From assembly GCA_037443785.1 (NCBI GenBank), contig JBBINR010000035.1:1-34984 (forward strand): a stretch of DNA of 34,984 bases, in the 5' to 3' direction. Below, piece by piece: positions 17,484-27,786 of this stretch. This DNA comes from JAQUOA01 sp037443785. Lineage in GTDB: Bacteria; Bacteroidota; Ignavibacteria; UBA10030; UBA8401. The notes beneath the pieces were generated by a model, which worked only from the letters and a program-made list of their open reading frames with translations, had not been told where the DNA came from and did no database searches. Each line of letters opens with the position of its first letter. Positions within the stretch are counted from its first letter, which is position 1. The position numbers and the translations under genes are program-made.

Positions 17484-18875
17484 ATGAAAAATGACATCTC
17501 ATTAATTCCGGATTGGGTTTTTGATTCTGTGTTTTATCAAATTTTCCCTGAACGGTTTGAAAATGGTGATCCATCAAATGATCCATCTGGAACAGAATCA
17601 TGGGGTTCTCCTCCCAAAAGCAATAATTTTTTCGGCGGGGATCTACAAGGTATTCTCAATCGAATCGATTATCTAAAAGAGTTGGGAATTAATGCTCTCT
17701 ATCTCAATCCAATTTTCGAAGCAACATCCAATCATAAATACAATGCTACTGATTATGAGAAGATAGATCCTTCATTTGGCACCAATGAACTATTTGCTGA
17801 ATTTATTTTAAAATGCAGAACAAATGGAATTCGTGTTGTGCTTGATGGCGTCTTTAATCATGTCGGGGTGAATCACTTTGCTTTCAAAGACGTTGTTGAA
17901 AAAGGAAGAGAGTCAAAATATGCTTCGTGGTTTAACATTTATTCGTTTCCGGTAAAGCCGCCAAAGAACCCCAACTATGAATGCTGGTGGGGATACGGTG
18001 CGCTTCCCAAATTGATGGTCCAAAATCCGGAAGTTAAAAAATATCTGTTTGATGTCGTTCGTACGTGGACAGGGAAAATAGATGGTTGGAGATTGGACGT
18101 GCCGAATGAACTTCCTCATGAGTTCTGGAAAGAATTTCGAAAGGAAGTCCGGTCGATCAGTCCCGAATGTTACATCGTCGGTGAAATATGGCACGATGCA
18201 GGCAGCTGGCTTCAAGGCGATGAATTTGATGCCGTGATGAATTATCTTTTTCGATCCGCGTGCCTCGATTATTTTGCGGCAGATAAATTATCCGCCAAAA
18301 AATTTTCCCTGCAGATTGAGAATATGAGAAAATTATATTCTGCTTCACACAATCTTGCCATGTTAAATTTGCTGGGCAGTCACGATACGGAACGGTGGAT
18401 GACGATATGCAAAAATGAATTGTGGCGTGTGAAGCTTGCATTCTTGTTCCAGATGACACACGCCGGGGTTCCGATGATTTATTACGGTGATGAAATTGGA
18501 ATGCAAGGGGGGAAAGACCCAGATTGCCGCCGCTGTATGATCTGGGACCAAGGCAAATGGAACAAAGAACTGCTTTCTCAAATGAAAGATCTTGCGCAGT
18601 TCCGGTTATCATCAAAAGCGGTGCGACGAGGTGATTTTACCATGCTTCTTGCGGATACAAAAAAAGATATCATCGCATTTCGACGGCAATATAAAGAGTC
18701 GGCAGTTGTCGTTGTTATGAATCGATCAACGCAGAAAAAAACGGTGGAAGTGCCGACTGGCATTAAAACTGCAGAATGGAAAGAGCACGGCGTAAGTAAT
18801 AAAATAAAAAATAATCACGGAACTATTTCGACAACCATGCAGGCTCATTCGGGCAAAATATTTTTCACAATTTAA
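17484..18875 (+). CDS. Cytoplasmic GH13 alpha-amylase family enzyme (neopullulanase/cyclomaltodextrinase-like)
   Basis: A 463-residue glycoside hydrolase without signal peptide, so cytoplasmic. It begins almost directly with the barrel (WVFDSVFYQIFPERFENGD). The GH13 triad is complete: Asp205 nucleophile in GWRLDVPNE, Glu234 acid/base in VGEIWHD, Asp301 in GSHDTER. LPKL before the nucleophile resembles the MPKLN motif of the neopullulanase/cyclomaltodextrinase subfamily. Those enzymes are usually about 580 residues with an N-terminal domain used for dimerisation; it is absent here. A short C-terminal beta domain is present. It would split imported maltodextrins to maltose and glucose. It lies 23 bases after a strong terminator and 55 bases before the next GH13 gene. 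Confidence 0.93.
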   Translation: MKNDISLIPDWVFDSVFYQIFPERFENGDPSNDPSGTESWGSPPKSNNFFGGDLQGILNRIDYLKELGINALYLNPIFEATSNHKYNATDYEKIDPSFGTNELFAEFILKCRTNGIRVVLDGVFNHVGVNHFAFKDVVEKGRESKYASWFNIYSFPVKPPKNPNYECWWGYGALPKLMVQNPEVKKYLFDVVRTWTGKIDGWRLDVPNELPHEFWKEFRKEVRSISPECYIVGEIWHDAGSWLQGDEFDAVMNYLFRSACLDYFAADKLSAKKFSLQIENMRKLYSASHNLAMLNLLGSHDTERWMTICKNELWRVKLAFLFQMTHAGVPMIYYGDEIGMQGGKDPDCRRCMIWDQGKWNKELLSQMKDLAQFRLSSKAVRRGDFTMLLADTKKDIIAFRRQYKESAVVVVMNRSTQKKTVEVPTGIKTAEWKEHGVSNKIKNNHGTISTTMQAHSGKIFFTI

Positions 18876-18930
18876 CTCTTTGATTTTTGTATTTGGGCGC
18901 TTTCGTTTTGAGAAAATATTTGGAGGCTTT

Positions 18931-21900
18931 ATGAAAAAAATATTTGTCATTACTCTAGTCGTTCTTTGTGCCAATTCATTGCTTCTCTCTCAAAGTATTC
19001 CCGTTACTTTTCATTATAGACCTGACAACACAACATTTACTGCGCTTCGAATGGTGGGTTCCTTTAACAAATGGAATAATGCCGACGATGCTTTGAAATT
19101 GACCGATCCTGATGCCGATGGTGAGTATACGGTAACGACATCGCTGGCAACAGGAACAGATCATAATTATAAATTTGTGATGGATGCAAATTGGGGACTG
19201 GCGTATGGTGATCCGGACAATCCGCGAATAAATCTTGCCGACAATAACAATTCGCAAATTTTTGTTAAAGATCCGATGATTACGTATTTGCTGCCGAGAA
19301 ATAAAGATTCGAACAATAAGGAATATGTTGATGTGTCACTCAGCGGAAATCCAATCCGAATTATCTTTGCTTATTCTGATGCATCACCGATTGATCTTGG
19401 CACTTTAAAAGTGACTATTGACGGAGTGCCTCTTGTCAATCCTTCTCAATATTACCATGCGGCGAAAAAAGAATTTATATATCAACCAAACCCGGCATTG
19501 GGAATTGGAGAACATACAGTCTCAGCAAAAATTTCTTCCGCCGCCGGCACGGATTCTGCAGCTTCAACTTTTCAACGTAATCCAAATTTAGTTATCCATA
19601 AAGTACCGGTCGACTTTTATTATGACCACAACAACAAAACTGTCGGATTTGCTCAGACGTTGACGGAAGTTTCATTGGTTGGAAGTTTCAATAACTGGAA
19701 TGATTCATTTAATCCAATGAAAGATATGAATGGCAACGGTGTGTGGGAAACAACCATGATGCTTGCCCCGGACTCTCTTGAATATAAATTTAAATTGAAT
19801 AAAATCGCATGGATCAATGATCCGGATCAGCCCTTGATAAAATTGCTCAGCGGAAATAATCTTATTGTTGTTGCCGCCGATTCCACTTCCTCTCTTAAAC
19901 TGATCACTCCACTGGAAAATACAGTTTTCTCTCATGATACGACAGTTGCCATTAAAGTTTTGCTTCGTCCCGGCACACTTTCCAAAGGTGTAGACACCGC
20001 AAGCATTACGGTACTGTATGATGGTTCTCCCATCCCAAAAAATTATTCGGCGGCTGATTCCATTCTCAGTGCCAATGTGCCGTTTGTGGGTGAGGGAAGA
20101 CATACGGTAGGAATTTCATTTGCAAATATTGAGAAAGATACCGTTCGTGAAACATTTTCATATGGAGTTTATTCCGCAGCCAAAGGAAAGTATGTCGTTG
20201 ACGGCATCGGTGATGATCATTACACATATCCCGCAGGAGTGACCGCAGGTTCTGCGGATATTCTATCCGTGTCTATTCAGGAAACGGCTCAGCATGATTC
20301 GTTGAAATTTATTGTGCAAATGAAAAATATCGATGAGCGGACAAGACTTGGTCTTCTCATTAATAATCCCACTTCAGGATTTGTGAATGATCCGAGACAA
20401 CTTGAGATTAAACTTCCGGATTGGAATGGACAGGGAGTATTTGCATCAATCGGAGTTCCGGGAAATAGTTTTGAAAATACGACTGTTGAAAATAAGTTTA
20501 TGGTGTCAAATAATCCGGTAACGTATGATACGATCCCCATTAAGGTCAACGCTGATGCAGTAGCGAAAAAGAGTTTTGAATTTACTGTCAGCCTGGCGTT
20601 CCTTAACCGGTATATGGGCGGTTGGACACTGGAAAGAGAGTTCAGCATCTTTTCATATCTTGCAGCAGCCGATAAAAGCGGCGACGGGTACGAAGTAGGC
20701 GTTGCTGAGGGAGGACTGAGTGCACTTGAAGATCCTGATATTTATGACGCAGCATTTATCCGAAGTAATTTCTGGCAAAATCGTATTCTCAATAATTATC
20801 TTCCTTCAAGTTCACATCTTGCAATCCTTGACGGAGCAGGAAGAGGTCTTCTTCCTTTAACAGCAGCAGAAATTTCAGATAGTCTTGCAAGCAAAGAAAG
20901 TTACGTTAAATTCCTGACGCCCGCCGTTCAATATTGGTATTCAAATGTGACGGTGTACGGTCAGCTCAGTGACACTTCGATTAAATCGATCTCGTTTGTG
21001 TTTAACGGTGTAGCGGCAAATCATAATGTCGATTCGGCAAAGTTTGCAATTCCGGTAGTTTTAAAAGAAGGCGTGAACAGCATTTTTGTAAAGATAACGG
21101 ACACAAATAATGTCGTGACAACGTCAAGAGAACTTGTCTTGACATATACGCCTGATAAAAAACCGGTTGTTCAGTTGACCGGAACTTTGAATATCAGGGA
21201 CATCACTCTTACCGCATCAGCCACATCGCCAATTGGCGAAGCGTTGAATTATGCATGGGAAAGTGATCCGCACAATCCTGCGCCGATCACGATTTCTTCA
21301 ATAGCGAGTAGCATTACATTCACGCTTCCCACAGTGGATGGTGAATATATTTTCAAAGTCAATGTGACTGATGGAAAAAGCAATTTTGCGTATGCAAAGA
21401 TTGTTGCAAAAGCCAAGGGAGATTCAATTCTTATTGCTGCAGCGGACGATAATTATCATGCTGATTGGGTTGATTCTGCAATTGTCTATGAAATTTACCC
21501 GCGATCATTTTCTGCGCAAGGTGGGTTTCAAGGGATCACAGCGAATATTGACAGAATAAAATCCCTTGGAGCCAATACGGTATGGTTTATGCCGGTGTTT
21601 GAGGGACCAACAACACATGGATATGAGATTACAGATTATTATGGCCTGGAGAGTGATTATGGCACTAACGCAGACTTCGTTGCGATGATCACCGCACTAA
21701 AGAAAAATGGTTTGAGAGTCATTTTGGATCTTGTTGTGAACCATACCGGCGTAAGTCATCCGATGATGCAAAATGTTTTCAAGTATAGAAGCTATTCACC
21801 GTGGGCAAATTTCTATCTGTGGGCAGGTGAAACGGGGAATTCAAATTTTCAATACTATTTTGATTGGTCGTCATTGCCAAATTTGAATCATAACAATCCT

Positions 21901-23049
21901 GATGTTAGAAAATATTTTATAGATGTTTCAAAATATTGGATTGAAAACTATGGAATCGACGGCTACCGATGCGATGTTGCATGGGGAGTTGAAGAACGAA
22001 ATCATCTTTTCTGGAATGAATGGAGGGCTGCATTACGGAAGCTCAATCCCGATATCTATCTTTTGGCCGAGGCATCCACATCCGATGCGACGTTCTATCA
22101 AAAAAGATTTGAGTCTGCGTACGATTGGGATTTGCGTTCGCTCATGCTAAGCGTCTTGAACGGTTCCAATACGATTGGCGAAATGCACAAGCAAATTGTG
22201 CGCGCCTATTCACCTTACGCGCGGCCGTTTAGATTCATGGAAAATCACGATGAAACGCGCGCGACAGCGATGTTCGATGCAAAACGCTCTCTTTTAACTC
22301 ACACGGTGATCTTTACGCTCAATGGAATTCCGCTTATTTACTCCGGCGGTGAAGTGGGCGAAAAAACCGGGCGCGGATTAATCAATTGGAATGATCCGGA
22401 TACGATGCATCCTTATTTCAAACGTTTGGTCGAGATAAGAAAAAATTATGTTCATAATCCGATCGTTAGTCGCATTATGAATTCCGATACGGCGTCGATA
22501 TATTCATATGCCTCGATCAGTGGCGCTCAGACTGTTTTGACAGCAGCAAATTTCAAAAATACTTCTGCGACAGTCAATTTTGATTTCTCGAGTCTTCCGT
22601 TCAATGGTGTGAGCAATTATTATCTCACCGATTTGTTCTCCGGGAAAGTGTATACCATTAAGCCTGCTGATAGAAATTCTTATTCACTCGCTTTGAGTAA
22701 TTATCAAGCACGCGTATTTTATTATGGACTGGATTCAATTAGTGTAACTTCGATCACGGACGGAAAAATTGGGAATGGAACTCCAACAGAATTCAAACTT
22801 TCACAAAATTATCCGAATCCGTTTAATCCTGTTACAACAATCGAATATTCTGTGCCAAAAAACAACGTTGTGCGCTTGAGAATCTTTAATATTCTTGGAC
22901 AGGAGGTTGCAACGCTTGTGAATCACGAACAAAGAGCGGGCAACTATCGCGTCTCATTTGATGGGAACAAGCTGTCAAGTGGAGTTTATTTCTATCGTAT
23001 TGAGGCAGGTTCGTTTACTGCAGTGAAAAAAATGATGTTGATGAAATAA
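18931..23049 (+). CDS. T9SS-secreted multi-domain GH13 alpha-amylase
   Basis: A 1372-residue extracellular amylase. I start at ATG 18931, which has TGGAGG just upstream and opens a signal peptide (1-21), not at the earlier in-frame ATG 18880. Domains in order: two AMPK/CBM48-like modules (about 24-115 with VGSFNKW; about 224-310 with VGSFNNW), a region near 418-610 resembling the Glucodextran_C domain of amylopullulanases, Ig- and PKD-like domains (about 660-830), the GH13 barrel from about 846, and a T9SS sorting domain (1287-1372). Catalytic residues are Asp1015 (GYRCDVAW), Glu1047 (LLAEAST) and Asp1107 (MENHDETR). All four GH13 conserved regions are present. It should cut starch or similar alpha-glucans at the cell surface. 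Linkage specificity, 1,4 versus 1,6, cannot be read with certainty. Confidence 0.92.
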   Translation: MKKIFVITLVVLCANSLLLSQSIPVTFHYRPDNTTFTALRMVGSFNKWNNADDALKLTDPDADGEYTVTTSLATGTDHNYKFVMDANWGLAYGDPDNPRINLADNNNSQIFVKDPMITYLLPRNKDSNNKEYVDVSLSGNPIRIIFAYSDASPIDLGTLKVTIDGVPLVNPSQYYHAAKKEFIYQPNPALGIGEHTVSAKISSAAGTDSAASTFQRNPNLVIHKVPVDFYYDHNNKTVGFAQTLTEVSLVGSFNNWNDSFNPMKDMNGNGVWETTMMLAPDSLEYKFKLNKIAWINDPDQPLIKLLSGNNLIVVAADSTSSLKLITPLENTVFSHDTTVAIKVLLRPGTLSKGVDTASITVLYDGSPIPKNYSAADSILSANVPFVGEGRHTVGISFANIEKDTVRETFSYGVYSAAKGKYVVDGIGDDHYTYPAGVTAGSADILSVSIQETAQHDSLKFIVQMKNIDERTRLGLLINNPTSGFVNDPRQLEIKLPDWNGQGVFASIGVPGNSFENTTVENKFMVSNNPVTYDTIPIKVNADAVAKKSFEFTVSLAFLNRYMGGWTLEREFSIFSYLAAADKSGDGYEVGVAEGGLSALEDPDIYDAAFIRSNFWQNRILNNYLPSSSHLAILDGAGRGLLPLTAAEISDSLASKESYVKFLTPAVQYWYSNVTVYGQLSDTSIKSISFVFNGVAANHNVDSAKFAIPVVLKEGVNSIFVKITDTNNVVTTSRELVLTYTPDKKPVVQLTGTLNIRDITLTASATSPIGEALNYAWESDPHNPAPITISSIASSITFTLPTVDGEYIFKVNVTDGKSNFAYAKIVAKAKGDSILIAAADDNYHADWVDSAIVYEIYPRSFSAQGGFQGITANIDRIKSLGANTVWFMPVFEGPTTHGYEITDYYGLESDYGTNADFVAMITALKKNGLRVILDLVVNHTGVSHPMMQNVFKYRSYSPWANFYLWAGETGNSNFQYYFDWSSLPNLNHNNPDVRKYFIDVSKYWIENYGIDGYRCDVAWGVEERNHLFWNEWRAALRKLNPDIYLLAEASTSDATFYQKRFESAYDWDLRSLMLSVLNGSNTIGEMHKQIVRAYSPYARPFRFMENHDETRATAMFDAKRSLLTHTVIFTLNGIPLIYSGGEVGEKTGRGLINWNDPDTMHPYFKRLVEIRKNYVHNPIVSRIMNSDTASIYSYASISGAQTVLTAANFKNTSATVNFDFSSLPFNGVSNYYLTDLFSGKVYTIKPADRNSYSLALSNYQARVFYYGLDSISVTSITDGKIGNGTPTEFKLSQNYPNPFNPVTTIEYSVPKNNVVRLRIFNILGQEVATLVNHEQRAGNYRVSFDGNKLSSGVYFYRIEAGSFTAVKKMMLMK

Positions 23050-23168
23050 AGATTTGCCTGACGAACGGATTTTTAGTGAAAGATGGGAACGTGAGAATGT
23101 CAATCAGTTTTATGAACGAATGAAATTTATTAAAAACATTTAACAACTATAGAACGGAGACTTTTATT

Positions 23169-25898
23169 ATGAAGCGTTTGAGATTTTTTGTGCTGTTGTA
23201 CGCGCTTGTATTGCCAATCAATGCACAATCGTCTGCTGATAGCGTCACGATAACCTTTCGTGCGCATAGATCTGCTGGGACACCGGTTGCATTGCCCGGA
23301 CAGTTCAGCGGATGGTCAACATCCAATTATATGTCGTATGACGCAACGATTGGAGCGTGGACAAAAACCTATACGTTCAAGATCCACGATGCATCGCGTA
23401 CGCCATTGGGTGATTCAGTCTATCAATATAAATTTAATGATGGAAGTTGGTTTCCCGATCCGTTGAATCCTGAACAGAATCCGAGTGACAACAATAACTC
23501 GGTGCTGCGCATGACAAAGCTCTTCTATTTTCAATTTTATGCAGAGGAGGTATTAACCAACATCAATAGAATTGTTGTTGGTATTATTCATGCAAACAGC
23601 GATACGGTCTCATCGATATTGTTCTATAGCGGTACAACTGCAGCAACTGCTACAATGACAGACATAACATCCGCGTTTATCCAAGATAAACGAATTCTCA
23701 ATTATACACTCGGTTCACCAATACCGAAAACATATTACATGAAATTGGTTGCAAAAACCGATAAAGGCGATTCGATTGTCTATCAGAACAGTGTGTATGA
23801 AGTTCAGCAGGCACCAATGCCAAGTTACGCAAAACACGGTGTAACAAAAGCCTCGATAGCATCAGGTGATTCGACAACATTCCGTATTCGTGTCCCCGGA
23901 AAAAGCTTTGTCGTACTTCGAATCGCAACAGCCGGACAAGCAGTTGCTACTGCACCTCCGATCGTAATGAAGAAAGATCCTTCTTCCGATAATTGGTGGC
24001 TGAATCTGAAATTGCAAAAAGATACGACATACGAATATCTGTACGAAATAGAGAATGGCAAAAAGATCACCGATCCATTCGGTCGGCAGATGGGAACGTT
24101 TGGAACAAGATTCTCAACAGGTTCAAGCGGACTTACTGCGGATGATTACGTGTGGCAGTCAACCGCATATCAACGACCTCCGCTTAATAAACTTGCGATT
24201 TACGAATTAAACGTCGGAGAATTTGCCGGCGGTTATTACGGAAAAGGCGCCGGCCAATCAGGATTTACAGATTTAAAATCTCTGCTTTCTCACTTTACTG
24301 ACCTTGGGGTTAATGCGATTGAACTGATGCCGATCAATGATTACGGAGCAGTAGGTAAATCGGGGCATTCGTGGGGGTATGATCTTAATCATTATTTTGC
24401 TCTTGAACCGGGCTACGGAACACCTCTCGAATTGAAACAACTCGTCGATGAAGCTCATAAGAAAGGAATTGCAATAATTCTTGATGTGGTATTCAATCAT
24501 CAAAACGAGACAGGACCCTTGTGGCAGATGCTGCCGGATGATGCCGCCAATCCGTACTTCAAAGCGAACAACGATCTGCGCTATAATGAAGATGCACTCT
24601 TTTTCTTTAAGGATATGGATCATTGGACTCCCGAAACACAGGAGTTGATTCTCGAAGATTTAAAAATGTGGATTGATGAATATAAAATTGACGGATTTCG
24701 ATATGACTTTACACAAGGCATCGGATGGAATATCAATGAACCGACAAAAGGAATTCTCGGTTGGTCGAATGCAATCGATACTTTGTATCAAGGAAAGATT
24801 TATCAAATTGCCGAACATCTTCCGGAGAGCCCCGCATTGTTATATTACAGCGGGTTGACCAGCGGATGGCATGATTCTTTTCGAGATGAAATTTTTGATG
24901 ACGCCCGATTCCAATCTACACAAATGATCGATTATCAGAATCTTGTGATTGGTCTTGGTGCTTACGGTACTAATGATACACCAAACTCGCCATCAACATA
25001 TGCAAATCGTACAGAGCCGGTCAATGCAACAATTACCCATGATGAACAATCGCTTATTTTTGAAATGACACAATTCCAAGGAGTCTCTGTCGATGAAGCG
25101 ATACAACGGGATAAATTGTATGGCGCATTTCCATTTCTTTCATTGGGAGTTCCAATGTTGTGGATGGGGCAGGAATTTAGTGCACCTCGCGGGTGGGCGA
25201 CCGATGGACAAAAATTAAATTACCGTCCGCTCGAATGGGACTGGTTATCGGTACAGCGCGGAATCGATCATTTCAATTGGTACAAAGCATTGGTAAAACA
25301 ACGGCTGAAAAATCCCGCTCTGTATCAAGGACAAATGAAAATATTACAGAGGTATGATGCGGCTAAATGCCTTGTGTGGGGGTTTGAAGATGCAGCAACA
25401 AATTCCAAAGTGGTGTGCGTAGCAAACCTGCATTTGTTCAATGAAACGCCGACAAATGTGCCGTGGCTTGGCAAAGGAAATTGGTATGACGTATTTGATC
25501 AGAGTGTACTTGCTGTAACACAAGATACCATCGCAAGTTTTCCGATGAATGCTTTCACGATAAAAGTGTATTCCAATAAAACAGATTCAGAGCTTGGCAT
25601 TACGGCGGTGAAGATGCCTTCGCAGAACATACCGAGGGAATTTAGCCTGTCTCAAAATTATCCTAATCCTTTCAATCCAAGTACAACGATACAATTTTCG
25701 ATTCCATCATCAGGACTGGTTACGTTAAAAGTTTATGATGCCCTTGGAAGGGAAGTTTCAACGCTCGTTAATGAACGAAAGGAAGCCGGAACGTTTGTTG
25801 CACATTTTGATGGAACGGCGTTTGCCAATGGAGTTTACTTCTATCGACTAACGGCGGGGAATTTTTCACACGTAAAGAAAATGGTTCTATTGAAATAA
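23169..25898 (+). CDS. T9SS-secreted GH13 enzyme, branching-enzyme/isoamylase-like
   Basis: A 909-residue secreted enzyme: signal peptide (about 1-19), a divergent starch-binding-like module (about 24-120, with PGQFSGW), a CBM48-like module (about 225-320), the GH13 barrel (about 335-720), a beta domain, and a T9SS sorting domain (824-909). Catalytic residues: Asp513 in GFRYDFTQG, Glu549 in IAEHLPES, Asp625 in ITHDEQS. Region I reads DVVFNHQNETG. The pattern ELNVGEF then DLGVNAIELMPIND is typical of the GlgB/isoamylase side of GH13. The usual Asn or Ser before the last His-Asp is Thr. Secretion makes glycogen synthesis unlikely, so debranching, branching or an amylase of this clade are the options. 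A 119-base gap with no clear terminator separates it from the previous gene. Confidence 0.9.
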   Translation: MKRLRFFVLLYALVLPINAQSSADSVTITFRAHRSAGTPVALPGQFSGWSTSNYMSYDATIGAWTKTYTFKIHDASRTPLGDSVYQYKFNDGSWFPDPLNPEQNPSDNNNSVLRMTKLFYFQFYAEEVLTNINRIVVGIIHANSDTVSSILFYSGTTAATATMTDITSAFIQDKRILNYTLGSPIPKTYYMKLVAKTDKGDSIVYQNSVYEVQQAPMPSYAKHGVTKASIASGDSTTFRIRVPGKSFVVLRIATAGQAVATAPPIVMKKDPSSDNWWLNLKLQKDTTYEYLYEIENGKKITDPFGRQMGTFGTRFSTGSSGLTADDYVWQSTAYQRPPLNKLAIYELNVGEFAGGYYGKGAGQSGFTDLKSLLSHFTDLGVNAIELMPINDYGAVGKSGHSWGYDLNHYFALEPGYGTPLELKQLVDEAHKKGIAIILDVVFNHQNETGPLWQMLPDDAANPYFKANNDLRYNEDALFFFKDMDHWTPETQELILEDLKMWIDEYKIDGFRYDFTQGIGWNINEPTKGILGWSNAIDTLYQGKIYQIAEHLPESPALLYYSGLTSGWHDSFRDEIFDDARFQSTQMIDYQNLVIGLGAYGTNDTPNSPSTYANRTEPVNATITHDEQSLIFEMTQFQGVSVDEAIQRDKLYGAFPFLSLGVPMLWMGQEFSAPRGWATDGQKLNYRPLEWDWLSVQRGIDHFNWYKALVKQRLKNPALYQGQMKILQRYDAAKCLVWGFEDAATNSKVVCVANLHLFNETPTNVPWLGKGNWYDVFDQSVLAVTQDTIASFPMNAFTIKVYSNKTDSELGITAVKMPSQNIPREFSLSQNYPNPFNPSTTIQFSIPSSGLVTLKVYDALGREVSTLVNERKEAGTFVAHFDGTAFANGVYFYRLTAGNFSHVKKMVLLK

Positions 25899-25952
25899 TT
25901 TATGATCGAATAAATTTTTTAGTGGATCAACCAGAAAGCTGTCAATGATACA

Positions 25953-27761
25953 ATGAAAAAAATTATTTCTTTGTTCTTTTTGTATGTACTGAATGTTCCG
26001 GCTCAATACATTATTACGTCTCCCTATCTTGATCATCCTGAAAATAGTGTTGGCTATGTTGATAGTTGTGCACAATTTTGGGAAAAAGCGTACGAACCGA
26101 CATACGGCGGATACTACACCAATATTGACCGCATGGGGAATGTTATTAATGGATGGGGAACGACTAAAAATTCGTTGAACCAATCTCGTGATGCCTACGG
26201 TTTCCTGCGTGCATTCATGCTGACGGGCAAAGACCAATATCTTGTCGATGCACGCCGCGCATTGGATTTTTTGTATAAGAGTGCTTGGGATACGACGTAC
26301 GGCGGCTGGTATAAAGAAGTTGACAAATTTGGGAATCGCACAAAACCTTTCGATAATAAAACTGCATTCTATCAGCATTATGCTTTACTCGGCATTACCG
26401 CATCGTACGAAACAACACGCGATACAACGGATTGGTCCTGGATGATGAAAAGTTATGCGTACAATGAAAATAAATTTTGGGATAACAGCTCTCAATATTT
26501 TGGATATTATGACTACATAACGTATGACGGCACAGCTCCATCCGGTAAAACTTTTAATTCTACCGTTGATGCAATTACCACGCACGTTCTTCATTTATAT
26601 TTGATGACAGGAGATTCTGTTTACAAAGCACGTTTGCTGCAGTTGGCGGACAATATGTTGAACCGGCTAACAAAAAGTGCAGATCAGCAGGTGATCGGTT
26701 TTGCTGAATCGTATGATACGCAATGGAATCCCAAAAATGGAACTACCGATGAAGAAAAAAGAACAATCATGGGGCATGTTTTAAAGACGGCATGGTGCTT
26801 CGGGCGTATCTATCAATTATTTCCCGATACGGCATATCTTTCAGCAGCCGAAAAACTTGTAAAAATGGTATGGGAGAAAGGGTACGATCATCAATATGGT
26901 GGTCCGTATAAAGATTATATTCGGCAAACTGGTGTTATGATGATGTATAGCCAGGATACTGCCAAAGCATGGTGGCAAATGGAGCAAGCCATCACCGCCG
27001 GATTGATGTTATATCAAATTACCGGCAAAGAAATGTATTTGCAAATGGCAGATGAAACACTCGATTTCTTTATGAAATATTTTGTCGATCACGTATACGG
27101 TGACGTGTATGCCGACCTTTTCAAAAATGGATCAAATATTCTGGCGTGGGGCGGCGGGTATTTTAAGGGTAATGATGGTAAAGCGGCATATCATTCCATC
27201 GAAACCGGCTACTATGTTTATCTGTATTCGAAATTTTTTGTGAAACATGAACCGGCAACGTTGTTTTATAATTTTGCCGCTGATACAAAAACCAGGGATT
27301 TCAGAATGTCTCCCATTTCATTCCCAGCAGCCAAACTGAAGATCAAGGAAGTAACATTAAATAATTCTCCATATGCTAATGTGGATTACGCGAACAGAAT
27401 TCTTACGATTCTGCCGGGGGTCAGCGGAAAATTTGCGGTGACATATGAAGCAGCGAACCCGACATCAGTTGCATCGCGAAATGCAATTGCCGTCCCACCG
27501 AAATTTGAATTAGCGCAGAACTACCCTAACCCGTTTAACCCCAGCACCACAATACAGTTTTCAATCCCGCAAACCTCATCCGTTACGTTGAAAGTCTATG
27601 ACACGATTGGAAGAGAGGTAAAAGTTTTAGTAAATGAATTCCAAAATGCTGGAATACATCAAATAACATTGAATGCTTCGTCACTTTCGAGCGGGATTTA
27701 TTTTTATCGATTGCAAGCCGGAAGTTATTCTGAAATAAAACGTATGGCTTTATTAAAATGA
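25953..27761 (+). CDS. T9SS-secreted AGE-family (N-acylglucosamine/cellobiose 2-epimerase-like) protein
   Basis: A 602-residue protein with a short signal peptide (ending PAQ), an alpha/alpha-barrel of the AGE superfamily (about 17-440), a beta region, and a T9SS sorting domain (517-602). AGE landmarks are repeated GG-Y/W segments (TYGGYYTNID, TYGGWYKEVD), DAYGFLRAF, a VDAITTHVLHLY segment with His211 and His214, GHVLKTAW with His275, WWQMEQA, and AYHSIETGYY with His414. His275 and His414 occupy the places of the general acid/base histidines of cellobiose 2-epimerases. Those enzymes invert C2 of a reducing-end glucose or isomerise sugars. They are normally cytoplasmic, so export with a surface tag is odd. 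The substrate is unknown; maltodextrin reducing ends are plausible from context. It could be a related hydrolase-like or binding protein. Confidence 0.82.
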   Translation: MKKIISLFFLYVLNVPAQYIITSPYLDHPENSVGYVDSCAQFWEKAYEPTYGGYYTNIDRMGNVINGWGTTKNSLNQSRDAYGFLRAFMLTGKDQYLVDARRALDFLYKSAWDTTYGGWYKEVDKFGNRTKPFDNKTAFYQHYALLGITASYETTRDTTDWSWMMKSYAYNENKFWDNSSQYFGYYDYITYDGTAPSGKTFNSTVDAITTHVLHLYLMTGDSVYKARLLQLADNMLNRLTKSADQQVIGFAESYDTQWNPKNGTTDEEKRTIMGHVLKTAWCFGRIYQLFPDTAYLSAAEKLVKMVWEKGYDHQYGGPYKDYIRQTGVMMMYSQDTAKAWWQMEQAITAGLMLYQITGKEMYLQMADETLDFFMKYFVDHVYGDVYADLFKNGSNILAWGGGYFKGNDGKAAYHSIETGYYVYLYSKFFVKHEPATLFYNFAADTKTRDFRMSPISFPAAKLKIKEVTLNNSPYANVDYANRILTILPGVSGKFAVTYEAANPTSVASRNAIAVPPKFELAQNYPNPFNPSTTIQFSIPQTSSVTLKVYDTIGREVKVLVNEFQNAGIHQITLNASSLSSGIYFYRLQAGSYSEIKRMALLK

Positions 27762-27786
27762 TAACGAACCAATGCAGCTCTAACGT

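Noticed and set aside
18880..18930. Upstream ATG start for the large GH13
   Set aside because: It adds 17 charged and aromatic residues before an excellent signal peptide. ATG 18931 has TGGAGG at good spacing.
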